From positions 1-14,678 of the forward strand of contig JAENWE010000439.1 in NCBI GenBank assembly GCA_016650185.1: a stretch of 14,678 nucleotides of DNA, written 5' to 3'. Below, piece after piece: positions 6,982 through 13,510 of the stretch. The notes under the pieces are model-generated. The model saw nothing but the letters and a program-made list of their open reading frames with translations. It did not search any database and was not told where the DNA came from. Position 1 is the stretch's first letter. Every line of letters starts with the position of its first letter. This DNA comes from Vicinamibacteria bacterium. Lineage in GTDB: Bacteria; Acidobacteriota; Vicinamibacteria; Fen-336; JAGNNV01. The position numbers and the translations under genes are program-made.

Positions 6982-6994
6982 GCGGTCAAACCGC
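6982..6994 (+). terminator. Weak hairpin after thioredoxin gene
   Basis: GCGGT-CAA-ACCGC forms a five-base-pair stem, with possible further outer pairing of flanking CCC and GGG. It lies 18 bases after the thioredoxin stop. There is no T-run, so termination here is only a possibility. Confidence 0.25.
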
Positions 6995-7041
6995 CACGGG
7001 TTCGTCCGGACCCAGGGAATGGACGGGCGTCGCTCGATTCC

Positions 7042-7050
7042 TGCTAACAT
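7042..7050 (+). promoter_or_regulatory. Candidate extended -10 (TGCTAACAT) for the 7108 gene
   Basis: TGC-TAACAT fits an extended -10 (TAACAT matches TATAAT at four of six) and shares the TGCTA core with the two candidate promoters in the symporter-glgA gap. No -35 is convincing. Transcription would start near 7057, giving a leader of about 50 bases that includes AGGAG at 7092-7096. The rest of the 144-bp gap (6964-7107) shows nothing else I can name. Confidence 0.35.
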
Positions 7051-7107
7051 CATCAGTAACAGTATCCCCTCCCTCTATCCAAGAAACTGTCAGGAGACAT
7101 AAAAGAA

Positions 7108-7629
7108 GTGGCAAAGAACAACCAGCGTGACCCCAGCCTTCGCACCACCACCGTGGCGCGCGTGAACCAACTTCTGAACGGCGGCCTGACCAAGGCGGGC
7201 GCCTTCGAGAAGATCAGTGCCGAAACGGGGCGCGCGAAGGACGCCGTTCAGATGCTCTACTACCGGGCGATCCGGGCGGCCAAGGCCGGTCCGAAGTCCG
7301 GCTCGAAGCCCGCGGTCAAGTCGGCGCCTTCGTCCAAGGCCGCGACCAGCCCGGCTGTGGCGAAGCCGGCGGTAGTGGCCACCCCGGCTCCGGCTCCCAA
7401 GCCGGCCTCCCGTTCGCGCCGCCGCTCCAGGAAAGCTTCCCGGAGGGCCGCCCGTCCCCGTCCGCAAAGCGTTGCCCAAAGCGGTGATTTCCCGGCCCTT
7501 CTGAACGGCATCGCTGCCGCCATCAACGCCCTCCTCAAGCACGTTGAAAAGACCGTGCATGAGAACAAGACGCTCAAGGAGCAGTCGGCACGGCTCAAGG
7601 CCATCACCAGCCTCATCCGCGGCCGGTAG
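7108..7629 (+). CDS. Basic HTH-like protein with H1-like tail and C-terminal helix
   Basis: I do not recognise a named family for this 173-residue protein. Three regions are visible. Residues 10-59 are a compact, helical, mildly basic segment whose pattern (VARVNQLLNGGLTKAGAFEK, then SAETGRAKDAVQMLYYRAIR) looks like a small helix-turn-helix DNA-binding domain. Residues 60-120 are a low-complexity Lys/Ala/Pro/Ser linker like histone H1 tails, ending in the strongly basic SRSRRRSRKASRRAARPRP (101-119). Residues 127-170 form an amphipathic helix with leucine-type heptads (LLNGIAAAINALLKHVEKTV and onward), likely an oligomerising coiled coil. A nucleoid-associated protein or regulator is therefore a reasonable inference. 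The start is GTG (7108) with AGGAG 11 bases upstream. It is a single-gene unit ending at a strong terminator. Confidence 0.85.
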   Translation: MAKNNQRDPSLRTTTVARVNQLLNGGLTKAGAFEKISAETGRAKDAVQMLYYRAIRAAKAGPKSGSKPAVKSAPSSKAATSPAVAKPAVVATPAPAPKPASRSRRRSRKASRRAARPRPQSVAQSGDFPALLNGIAAAINALLKHVEKTVHENKTLKEQSARLKAITSLIRGR

Positions 7630-7647
7630 TCGGGCCTCACGGTCCAG

Positions 7648-7681
7648 GGGCAGGTCCAAGTGAACCTGCCCGTTGTATTTT
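7648..7681 (+). terminator. Rho-independent terminator
   Basis: GGGCAGGT (7648-7655) and ACCTGCCC (7664-7671) form a perfect eight-base-pair GC-rich stem with an eight-base loop, followed by GTTGTATTTT. It sits 18 bases after the stop of the basic HTH-like gene and ten bases before the end of the convergent ATPase gene. The T-run is on the plus side only, so it should mainly stop rightward transcription. Confidence 0.75.
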
Positions 7682-7690
7682 CGGCGAGTA

Positions 7691-8857
7691 CTAGTCGATT
7701 TCCTCGAACCGGTCTACTCGCTTCTTCGGCCCCTCGGTCGCTCGCAGCCCCGACCCATCGGCGGCGTGCCTCGGCCGGGCCATCTCAAGGGTGATCGGAG
7801 GCGCGTCGCCTACTCGGTTGACGCATTCGACCACCGCGTTCCTGATCTCGCCTTCGGTGGGATGACCTGCCCGGCCGAGGTAGAGACCGGCCCACAGGCC
7901 GAGAATCGGATCCGCGAAGTCGTAGCGCTTCTTGATCTGGGTCAGAAGGCCGACTTCCACCAACCAGCGCAGGTACTGCCTGGAAGCGCCCGGGGTGCGG
8001 CCGATGAGCGGAAAGAGGTCGGTGAGGCGTTTCTCACGGTGGGCGGCCACGACCTCGGCCGCGCGCTTCGAAACGGCGTAGCCGCGGCTGCGCATGAGCA
8101 GGACTTCATAGCGCCGACGGCAGGTGAGCTCAAGGGCGCCGCCCGGCATGAGCAGGTGGATTAGCGAACGGGTCACGTCCCGTGAGTCGCGCAGGTCCGC
8201 GACCAGAGGGAGCAGCGTCGCGGCCGATCCGTGGGTGACGGTGATGGCGGTGGCGATGGCGTGCGAGTCGCTACGGAGGGAGGGGACCTCTTCGAGGTCG
8301 GAGGACGTCAAACCGGGCAGAAGGACGCGTTCGAGGTCGGCGAAGAGATCGCCCGCGAGGCCCAGATAGGAGGAGGTGAGAACCGCTCCTCGGGACGCCC
8401 GCAGGGCGCGGGCGAACGGCGCCTCAATGGCGCCGAGGTCGGGGAAGTAGGCGAGCGACCGAATCTCTGTCACTTCGTCGATGAGCCAGACGAAAGGCCG
8501 CGACGGAACCTTCATGGTCAACAGGTCCAGGAGGTGGAGAAGGGCCCTTGAGGAATTGCGCCGATCGGATGCGCTCTCCTTCGCCAGAGCCTCGACCGAG
8601 TCGGCGTCCTCCACCATAAAGGGATGGACGGCTCCGACCAGGGCCGCCAGCAGGCGCTCAGGAGTGGAGGCGGCGGTGAAGAGGTCCAGGAAGACGAAGG
8701 GTATCGAGGTCTCCTGCAACGAGGCCGCGATTTTCACCAGAGTGTGTGTCTTGCCCGCGCCGAGCGGGGCGAGGAGCAGAGACTTCCTCCCGGTGGACGC
8801 GTCCGCGGCCAGGGTGTGCGCGAAGGCATCGCGGGAGGAGGTCTGAGCCAAGGTCAC
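7691..8857 (-). CDS. AAA+/STAND-like P-loop ATPase with C-terminal winged helix
   Basis: This 388-residue protein has Walker A APLGAGKT (30-37), Walker B FVWLIDE (122-128, D127 and E128) and a probable sensor-1 segment LTSSYLGLA (160-168). Near the C-terminus TPGASRQYLRWLVEVGLL (288-305) and YDFADPILGLW (312-322) match the winged helix and F-x-DP-x-L-x-x-W signature typical of the archaeal-type ATPase (ATPase_2) families. These are orphan AAA+ proteins of mostly unknown role, some linked to defence or signalling (family knowledge). The GTG start overlaps the hutU stop (GTGA) and no Shine-Dalgarno is seen, so translation is probably coupled to hutU. The last 35 residues (about 353-388) are charged and lack family features. 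A role tied to histidine catabolism is only implied by position; no nuclease, protease or transmembrane partner is adjacent. Confidence 0.85.
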   Translation of the reverse strand: MTLAQTSSRDAFAHTLAADASTGRKSLLLAPLGAGKTHTLVKIAASLQETSIPFVFLDLFTAASTPERLLAALVGAVHPFMVEDADSVEALAKESASDRRNSSRALLHLLDLLTMKVPSRPFVWLIDEVTEIRSLAYFPDLGAIEAPFARALRASRGAVLTSSYLGLAGDLFADLERVLLPGLTSSDLEEVPSLRSDSHAIATAITVTHGSAATLLPLVADLRDSRDVTRSLIHLLMPGGALELTCRRRYEVLLMRSRGYAVSKRAAEVVAAHREKRLTDLFPLIGRTPGASRQYLRWLVEVGLLTQIKKRYDFADPILGLWAGLYLGRAGHPTEGEIRNAVVECVNRVGDAPPITLEMARPRHAADGSGLRATEGPKKRVDRFEEID

Positions 8858-10503
8858 GGCACCAGGGGAGTCTTCATCCGGGTTTGTTTCGCCATCTCGA
8901 TGGCAGTTTCGTAGCCGGCATCGACATGCCGGACGACACCCATGCCGGGATCGCTGGTCAGAACCCGCGCGAGCCGGCGCGCGGCCGCGTCCGTTCCATC
9001 CGCCACCACCACCATGCCGGCGTGAATCGAGTAACCCATGCCCACGCCGCCGCCATGGTGGACGGAAACCCAGGAGGCTCCGGAAGCCGTATTCACCAGG
9101 GCGTTCAGGATCGGCCAGTCGGCCACCGCGTCGGAGCCGTCTTTCATCCCCTCGGTCTCCCGATTGGGCGAAGCCACCGAACCCGCATCGAGATGGTCGC
9201 GCCCGATGACGATAGGGGCGCTGACCCGACCCGTCCGGACCAGCTCATTGAAAACGGCGCCCATCTTCTCCCGCTCGCCGTAGCCGAGCCAGCAGATCCG
9301 CGCAGGCAGGCCCTGGAACTTCACTCGCTCCTGAGCGAGGTTGATCCACCGATGCAGCGACGTGTGGTCGGGGAAGGTGTCCAGAATGGCCTCATCGGTC
9401 GCGGCCAGATCCTTGGGGTCGCCGGAAAGGACGGCCCACCGGAACGGGCCCTTGCCCAGGCAGAACAGGGGTCGGATGTACTCCGGCACGAAGCCCTTGA
9501 TTTCGAACGCATCCAGAGCGCCCGCGCCCTTGGCCTCGGCCCGGATGTTGTTGCCGTAGTCGAAGGTGACGGCGCCCGCTCGTTTGAAGGCGAGCATGGC
9601 GTTCACGTGGTCGGCCATGGAAGCGCGCGACAGGCGGACGTACTCTTCGGGATTGCTGACGCGCAGGTTGCGTGCGGCCTCGAGGGTGTACCCCTTCGGG
9701 ATGTATCCGTTCAGAGGATCGTGGGCGCTCGTCTGGTCGGTGACGAGGTCGGGCCGGAAGCCGCGTGCGACGAGCGCGGGCAAGACCTCGGCGGCGTTGC
9801 CGAGCAGGCCGATGGAGAGACGCCGCTTCTGGGCCTTGGCTGCGCCCGCGAGCTCGAGGGCCTCCTCCAGGGAGTGGGTGCTGACGTCGAGGTACTTCGT
9901 CTCCAGTCGCTTGTCGATGCGCGAGGGATCGACCTCGACCACGATGGCCACCCCGTCATTCATGGTGACCGAAAGAGGTTGCGCCCCGCCCATGCCCCCG
10001 AGGCCGGCGGTCAGGGTGATGGTTCCGGCCAGGGTGCCGCCGAAGTGCTGGCGCGCCGCCTCACCGAACGTCTCGTAGGTTCCCTGCAAGATCCCTTGAG
10101 TGCCGATGTAGATCCACGATCCGGCCGTCATCTGGCCGTACATCATCAGACCCTTGCGGTCGAGCTCGTTGAAGTGTTCCCAGGTCGCCCACATGGGCAC
10201 CAGCATCGAATTGGAGATCAAGACCCTCGGCGCGTCCTCGTGGGTCTTGAAGATGGCGACCGGTTTCCCCGACTGAACCAGGAGCGTCTCGTCGTTCTCG
10301 AGTTCCCGGAGGCTGCGCACGATGGCGTCGAAGCACTCCCAGTTTCGCGCCGCCTTGCCGATGCCCCCGTAGACCACCAGGTCCGCGGGCCGTTCCGCCA
10401 CTTCGGGGTCGAGATTGTTCATGAGCATGCGAAGGGCGGCTTCCTGAATCCAGCCTTTGCAACTCAGTTCCGACCCCCGGGGGGCTCTGATGGTCCGGGT
10501 CAT
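8854..10503 (-). CDS. hutU: Urocanate hydratase (urocanase)
   Basis: This 549-residue cytosolic enzyme, step two of histidine degradation, hydrates urocanate to 4-imidazolone-5-propionate using tightly bound NAD+ as an electrophile. Hallmarks include MLMNNLDPEVAE, VVYGGIGKAARNWE (43-56), the NAD-binding GLGGMGGAQP (167-176), DQTSAHDPLNGYIP, and RICWLGYGER (402-411), whose C404 probably corresponds to the active-site cysteine of the Pseudomonas enzyme. Length is normal for the family. The ATG overlaps the hutH stop by four bases (ATGA), and its own stop overlaps the start of the downstream ATPase, so three genes are translated as an overlapping chain. hutI and hutG/hutF are not downstream here, so imidazolonepropionate must be processed by genes elsewhere. 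Confidence 0.97.
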   Translation of the reverse strand: MTRTIRAPRGSELSCKGWIQEAALRMLMNNLDPEVAERPADLVVYGGIGKAARNWECFDAIVRSLRELENDETLLVQSGKPVAIFKTHEDAPRVLISNSMLVPMWATWEHFNELDRKGLMMYGQMTAGSWIYIGTQGILQGTYETFGEAARQHFGGTLAGTITLTAGLGGMGGAQPLSVTMNDGVAIVVEVDPSRIDKRLETKYLDVSTHSLEEALELAGAAKAQKRRLSIGLLGNAAEVLPALVARGFRPDLVTDQTSAHDPLNGYIPKGYTLEAARNLRVSNPEEYVRLSRASMADHVNAMLAFKRAGAVTFDYGNNIRAEAKGAGALDAFEIKGFVPEYIRPLFCLGKGPFRWAVLSGDPKDLAATDEAILDTFPDHTSLHRWINLAQERVKFQGLPARICWLGYGEREKMGAVFNELVRTGRVSAPIVIGRDHLDAGSVASPNRETEGMKDGSDAVADWPILNALVNTASGASWVSVHHGGGVGMGYSIHAGMVVVADGTDAAARRLARVLTSDPGMGVVRHVDAGYETAIEMAKQTRMKTPLVP

Positions 10504-12026
10504 TCCATGGCTCCAAATGTGTGTTCGGCCGCGCGTACCAGGTCGCCCTTGCGAATGAGTTCGGCGGCGTGTTCGATTTCCGGTCCCATGATCCGGTCGG
10601 TGTCGTACTTCGGAACCGCAGCTCGCAAGGCGGCGTGGACGGCCTCAAGGGTGTTCGAGGTTCGAAGCGGCCGATGAAATTCGATGGCCTGGGCGGCGGC
10701 CAGAGCCTCGATGGCCAGGATCCTTCGGACGTTCGCCACCACCGACCGCGCCTGACGGGCGGCGATCGGGCCCATGGAGACGTGGTCCTCCTTGTTGGCC
10801 GAAGTCGTGATGGAGTCGACGCTCGCCGGATGGGCGAGCGACTTGTTCTCGGACGCGAGCGCCGCCGCGGTGACGTGAGCCATCATGAAACCGGAACGCA
10901 GGCCACCGTCCTCGGTGAGGAAAGCGGGAAGGCCGGAGAGACTTGGGTTCACCAGCCGTTCGATGCGCCGTTCGCTGATACCGCCGATTTCGGCGGCGGC
11001 GATGGAGAGGAAGTCGGCGGCCATGGCCGCGGGCTCGCCATGGAAATTGCCGCCGGACAGGAGCTCGCCTGATTCGGCGAACACCATCGGATTATCGGTG
11101 GCGCTGTTCATCTCGATCTCGAGCGTCCTTCGGACGAAGGCCAGGGCATCGCGACAGGCGCCGTGAACCTGCGGCGCGCAGCGGAGCGAGTACGCGTCCT
11201 GGACGCGGCCGCAGTTGCGATGAGACTCACGCAGGGCGCTCCCCTCGAGAAGCCGCTTGAGATTCCGGGCGGAGGCGGCCTGTCCGGCGTGAGGTCGAGC
11301 CGCGTGGATCCGGGGATCGAAGGCCACATCGGTGCCGAGCAGAGCATCGACGGTCATCGCCGCGACCACATCGGCGGTTCGCGCGAGGGTTTCGGCCTCG
11401 AGCAGAGCGAGGGCGGCGATGCCGGTCATGAGCTGCGTGCCGTTGATGAGGGCGAGGCCTTCTTTCGCTCCCAGCGTGACCGGTTTGAGTCCGGCCGCCG
11501 CCAGAGCCTCGGCGGCCTTCAGGTCTTGACCGTTGACCTCGCACTCACCCTCGCCGATGAGAAGGAGGGCGACGTGGGCCAGCGGCGCGAGATCGCCAGA
11601 AGCTCCGACCGACCCTTGTTCAGGGACTTTTGGATGAATGCCGCGATTGAGGCATTCGATCAGAAGGCTTGCGGTCTCCACCCGCGCCCCCGAGAAACCC
11701 TTGGCGAGGACGTTCGCGCGCAGAACCATGAGCGCACGGGTCTCCAGGATTGGAAGGGTCGGCCCCACCCCGGCCGCATGCGAGCGAACCAGGTTTCGCT
11801 GAAGGGCCTCAAGGTCCATGGGGCCAATGCGCACGTCGGCGAAGTTGCCGAAGCCGGTGTTGACGCCGTAGACCACGTCACCTCGCGCCACCGCGCCGTC
11901 CACCACCGCGCGCGAGGCCCGCATGGCCGCGACCGCCGCCTCTGTGAAACCGACGGAGGCGCCGGAGGCCACCGCCGCCAGGTCAACGATGGCGAGGTCG
12001 TTTCCGTTCAGAGTAATTCTTCCCAT
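10500..12026 (-). CDS. hutH: Histidine ammonia-lyase (histidase)
   Basis: This 508-residue enzyme deaminates L-histidine to trans-urocanate, the entry step of the Hut pathway, in the cytosol. The self-forming MIO electrophile comes from A142-S143-G144 in GSVGASGDLAPLAH, with the serine at position 143 as in Pseudomonas putida. Y53 lies in VVYGVNTGFGNF (51-62). Further hallmarks are HPKVPEQ, EGLALINGTQ, QDAYSLRCAPQVHG, EMNSATDNP and HVSMGP. I chose the ATG at 12024-12026 (MGRITLNGND) because the S143 register fits and the 42 codons upstream look random. No Shine-Dalgarno is evident; TAAGAT ends 13 bases before the ATG without a clear -35. It is the first gene of hutH-hutU-ATPase and diverges from purA across 140 bp. 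No hutC gene is adjacent, so control is not visible. Confidence 0.96.
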   Translation of the reverse strand: MGRITLNGNDLAIVDLAAVASGASVGFTEAAVAAMRASRAVVDGAVARGDVVYGVNTGFGNFADVRIGPMDLEALQRNLVRSHAAGVGPTLPILETRALMVLRANVLAKGFSGARVETASLLIECLNRGIHPKVPEQGSVGASGDLAPLAHVALLLIGEGECEVNGQDLKAAEALAAAGLKPVTLGAKEGLALINGTQLMTGIAALALLEAETLARTADVVAAMTVDALLGTDVAFDPRIHAARPHAGQAASARNLKRLLEGSALRESHRNCGRVQDAYSLRCAPQVHGACRDALAFVRRTLEIEMNSATDNPMVFAESGELLSGGNFHGEPAAMAADFLSIAAAEIGGISERRIERLVNPSLSGLPAFLTEDGGLRSGFMMAHVTAAALASENKSLAHPASVDSITTSANKEDHVSMGPIAARQARSVVANVRRILAIEALAAAQAIEFHRPLRTSNTLEAVHAALRAAVPKYDTDRIMGPEIEHAAELIRKGDLVRAAEHTFGAME

Positions 12027-12059
12027 GGCGCGTAGACCGAATCTTAGGAGATCTTCGCC

Positions 12060-12089
12060 TTGCCATTTCGAGGCCGGGCTCCCTACAAT
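12060..12089 (+). promoter_or_regulatory. Candidate purA promoter (TTGCCA-N18-TACAAT)
   Basis: TTGCCA (12060-12065) and TACAAT (12084-12089) each match the sigma-70 consensus at five of six bases, with 18-base spacing. The start point would be near 12096, giving a leader of about 70 bases. A six-base inverted repeat, GGCCGG (12072-12077) and CCGGCC (12097-12102), flanks the -10; in DNA this GC-rich it may be chance. No clear promoter for the divergent hutH is seen. Confidence 0.6.
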
Positions 12090-12166
12090 CCGCCTTCCGG
12101 CCCAAAACACCCGGGCTCTTGATCTCACTCCGAAGAACCCCCACAAGGCCAAACGAACACGCCCCT

Positions 12167-13474
12167 ATGCCGAATATTGCGATTATTGGCGGCCAATGGG
12201 GCGACGAGGGCAAGGGCAAGATCGTCGATCTGATCACGCCGGCCTTTGAAATCGTCGCCCGCTTCAATGGCGGCCATAACGCCGGCCATACGGTCATACG
12301 CGCGGGGACCAAGCTCGTCCTCCATCTGATCCCATCCGGGATCCTTCATGACGGCGTGCTTTGCGTCTTGGGCCACGGCCTCGTGATCGACCCCGCCGCC
12401 CTCGATGCCGAGTCGCGTGAGGTTGAGGCGCTGGGGTTCGATGTCGCCGCGAATCTCGTGATCTCAGACCGCGCCCATGTACTGCTTCCGCACCACCGCG
12501 CCCTGGATTTGATGAGCGAGGAACGGAAGGGCAGCGCCAGGCTGGGCACCACCGGCCGCGGCATCGGTCCTTGCTACGAAGACAAGGCGGCCCGTCGGGG
12601 CATGCGGATTTCCGATGTGCTCCTGCGAGACCGGATCGACGCCAAGCTTGCGGCCCTGCGAGAGCACTTCGAAGCTCTCTGCCGTGGCCATGGCGTTTCC
12701 AGCGACATTGACTGGTCGAAAACCGCCGACGACCTCGAAGGGTTCGGCGCGCGGATCGCGCCCCGGGTCAGGGACATTGCGGCCTTGCTCCATCGCCAGA
12801 TGACCGATGGCTACGCAGTGCTTTTCGAGGGCGCGCAGGCGACGCTCCTCGACCTCGATCACGGCACCTACCCCTTCGTGACCTCGTCGTCGGCCGGGGT
12901 AGGCGGCGTGGTCACGGGGCTTGGAGTGCCGCCCTCGAAGATCGATGGCGTCCTTGGCATTGTGAAGGCGTACACCACGCGCGTGGGCACCGGCCCCCTT
13001 CCCACCGAACTCAAGGACGAGGCTGGGGAGGGACTGCGCGAACGCGGCGGCGAGTACGGCGCCACCACCGGCCGCCCGCGTCGGTGCGGCTGGTTCGACG
13101 CTGTGGTCGCTCGCTACTCGGCTCGGCTGAACGGCTTCGAAGGCATCGCCCTGACCAAGCTCGACGTCCTCGATACGCTCGAAGAGATTCCGATCTGCGT
13201 CGGCTACCGTTATCGCAACACGCGTCTCGACGACATCCCCGCGGATGTGACCATCTACGAAGAGTGCAAGCCTATCTACGAAAACATGAAGGGTTGGAAG
13301 ACCCCCACCTCTCATGCGAGGGAGTGGCGCGAGTTGCCACAGGAGGCGCGGGACTACATACGGAAGATCGGCGATCTGGTCGGGGTCGAGGTGCCGCTGG
13401 TTTCGATCGGCCCCGATCGCGATGAATCGGTGATCGACGAAAGCACCCGAACGGCCGGCTGGCTGAGACGCTAG
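12167..13474 (+). CDS. purA: Adenylosuccinate synthetase
   Basis: This 435-residue cytosolic enzyme joins IMP and aspartate using GTP to make adenylosuccinate, the committed step to AMP. The P-loop GQWGDEGKGK (9-18) places catalytic D13, and FNGGHNAGHT (33-42) places H41, both at the E. coli numbering, which fixes the ATG at 12167 rather than a TTG 16 codons upstream. IMP and subunit-contact motifs are LGTTGRGIGPCYEDKAARRG, the switch-like LFEGAQATLLDLDHGTYPFVTSS, and GATTGRPRRCGWFD. Length matches the family. No Shine-Dalgarno stands out before the ATG. It is a single gene, divergent from the hut operon and convergent with the protease gene. The link with hut is probably accidental neighbourhood. 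Confidence 0.97.
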   Translation: MPNIAIIGGQWGDEGKGKIVDLITPAFEIVARFNGGHNAGHTVIRAGTKLVLHLIPSGILHDGVLCVLGHGLVIDPAALDAESREVEALGFDVAANLVISDRAHVLLPHHRALDLMSEERKGSARLGTTGRGIGPCYEDKAARRGMRISDVLLRDRIDAKLAALREHFEALCRGHGVSSDIDWSKTADDLEGFGARIAPRVRDIAALLHRQMTDGYAVLFEGAQATLLDLDHGTYPFVTSSSAGVGGVVTGLGVPPSKIDGVLGIVKAYTTRVGTGPLPTELKDEAGEGLRERGGEYGATTGRPRRCGWFDAVVARYSARLNGFEGIALTKLDVLDTLEEIPICVGYRYRNTRLDDIPADVTIYEECKPIYENMKGWKTPTSHAREWRELPQEARDYIRKIGDLVGVEVPLVSIGPDRDESVIDESTRTAGWLRR

Positions 13475-13510
13475 TGTCCTGTCTCGTAAGTACGCGTCAC
13501 ATGTGCGCGC
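13475..13510. other. 36-bp convergent gap with small palindrome
   Basis: The gap between purA and the subtilase holds CACATGTG (13498-13505), which extends to GCG and CGC on its flanks with one bulged T. There is no T-run on either strand, so it is not a standard terminator. The 5' part (TGTCCTGTCTCGTAAGT) is unlike its surroundings in composition, but I cannot assign it to any element. Confidence 0.35.

Noticed and set aside
7691..8857. An antiphage defence system built on the AAA+ ATPase
   Set aside because: No nuclease, protease, reverse transcriptase, transmembrane effector or other defence gene is adjacent. The neighbours are hut genes and a DNA-binding candidate on the other strand.
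8746..10677. A 643-codon open frame on the plus strand opposite hutU
   Set aside because: It is antisense to a full-length, motif-complete urocanase. Its His/Arg/Gly-rich composition is typical of shadow frames.
12027..12152. A 42-codon N-terminal extension of hutH
   Set aside because: It would run across the purA leader and promoter region, and it moves the MIO serine away from position 143. The ATG at 12026 gives the usual length.
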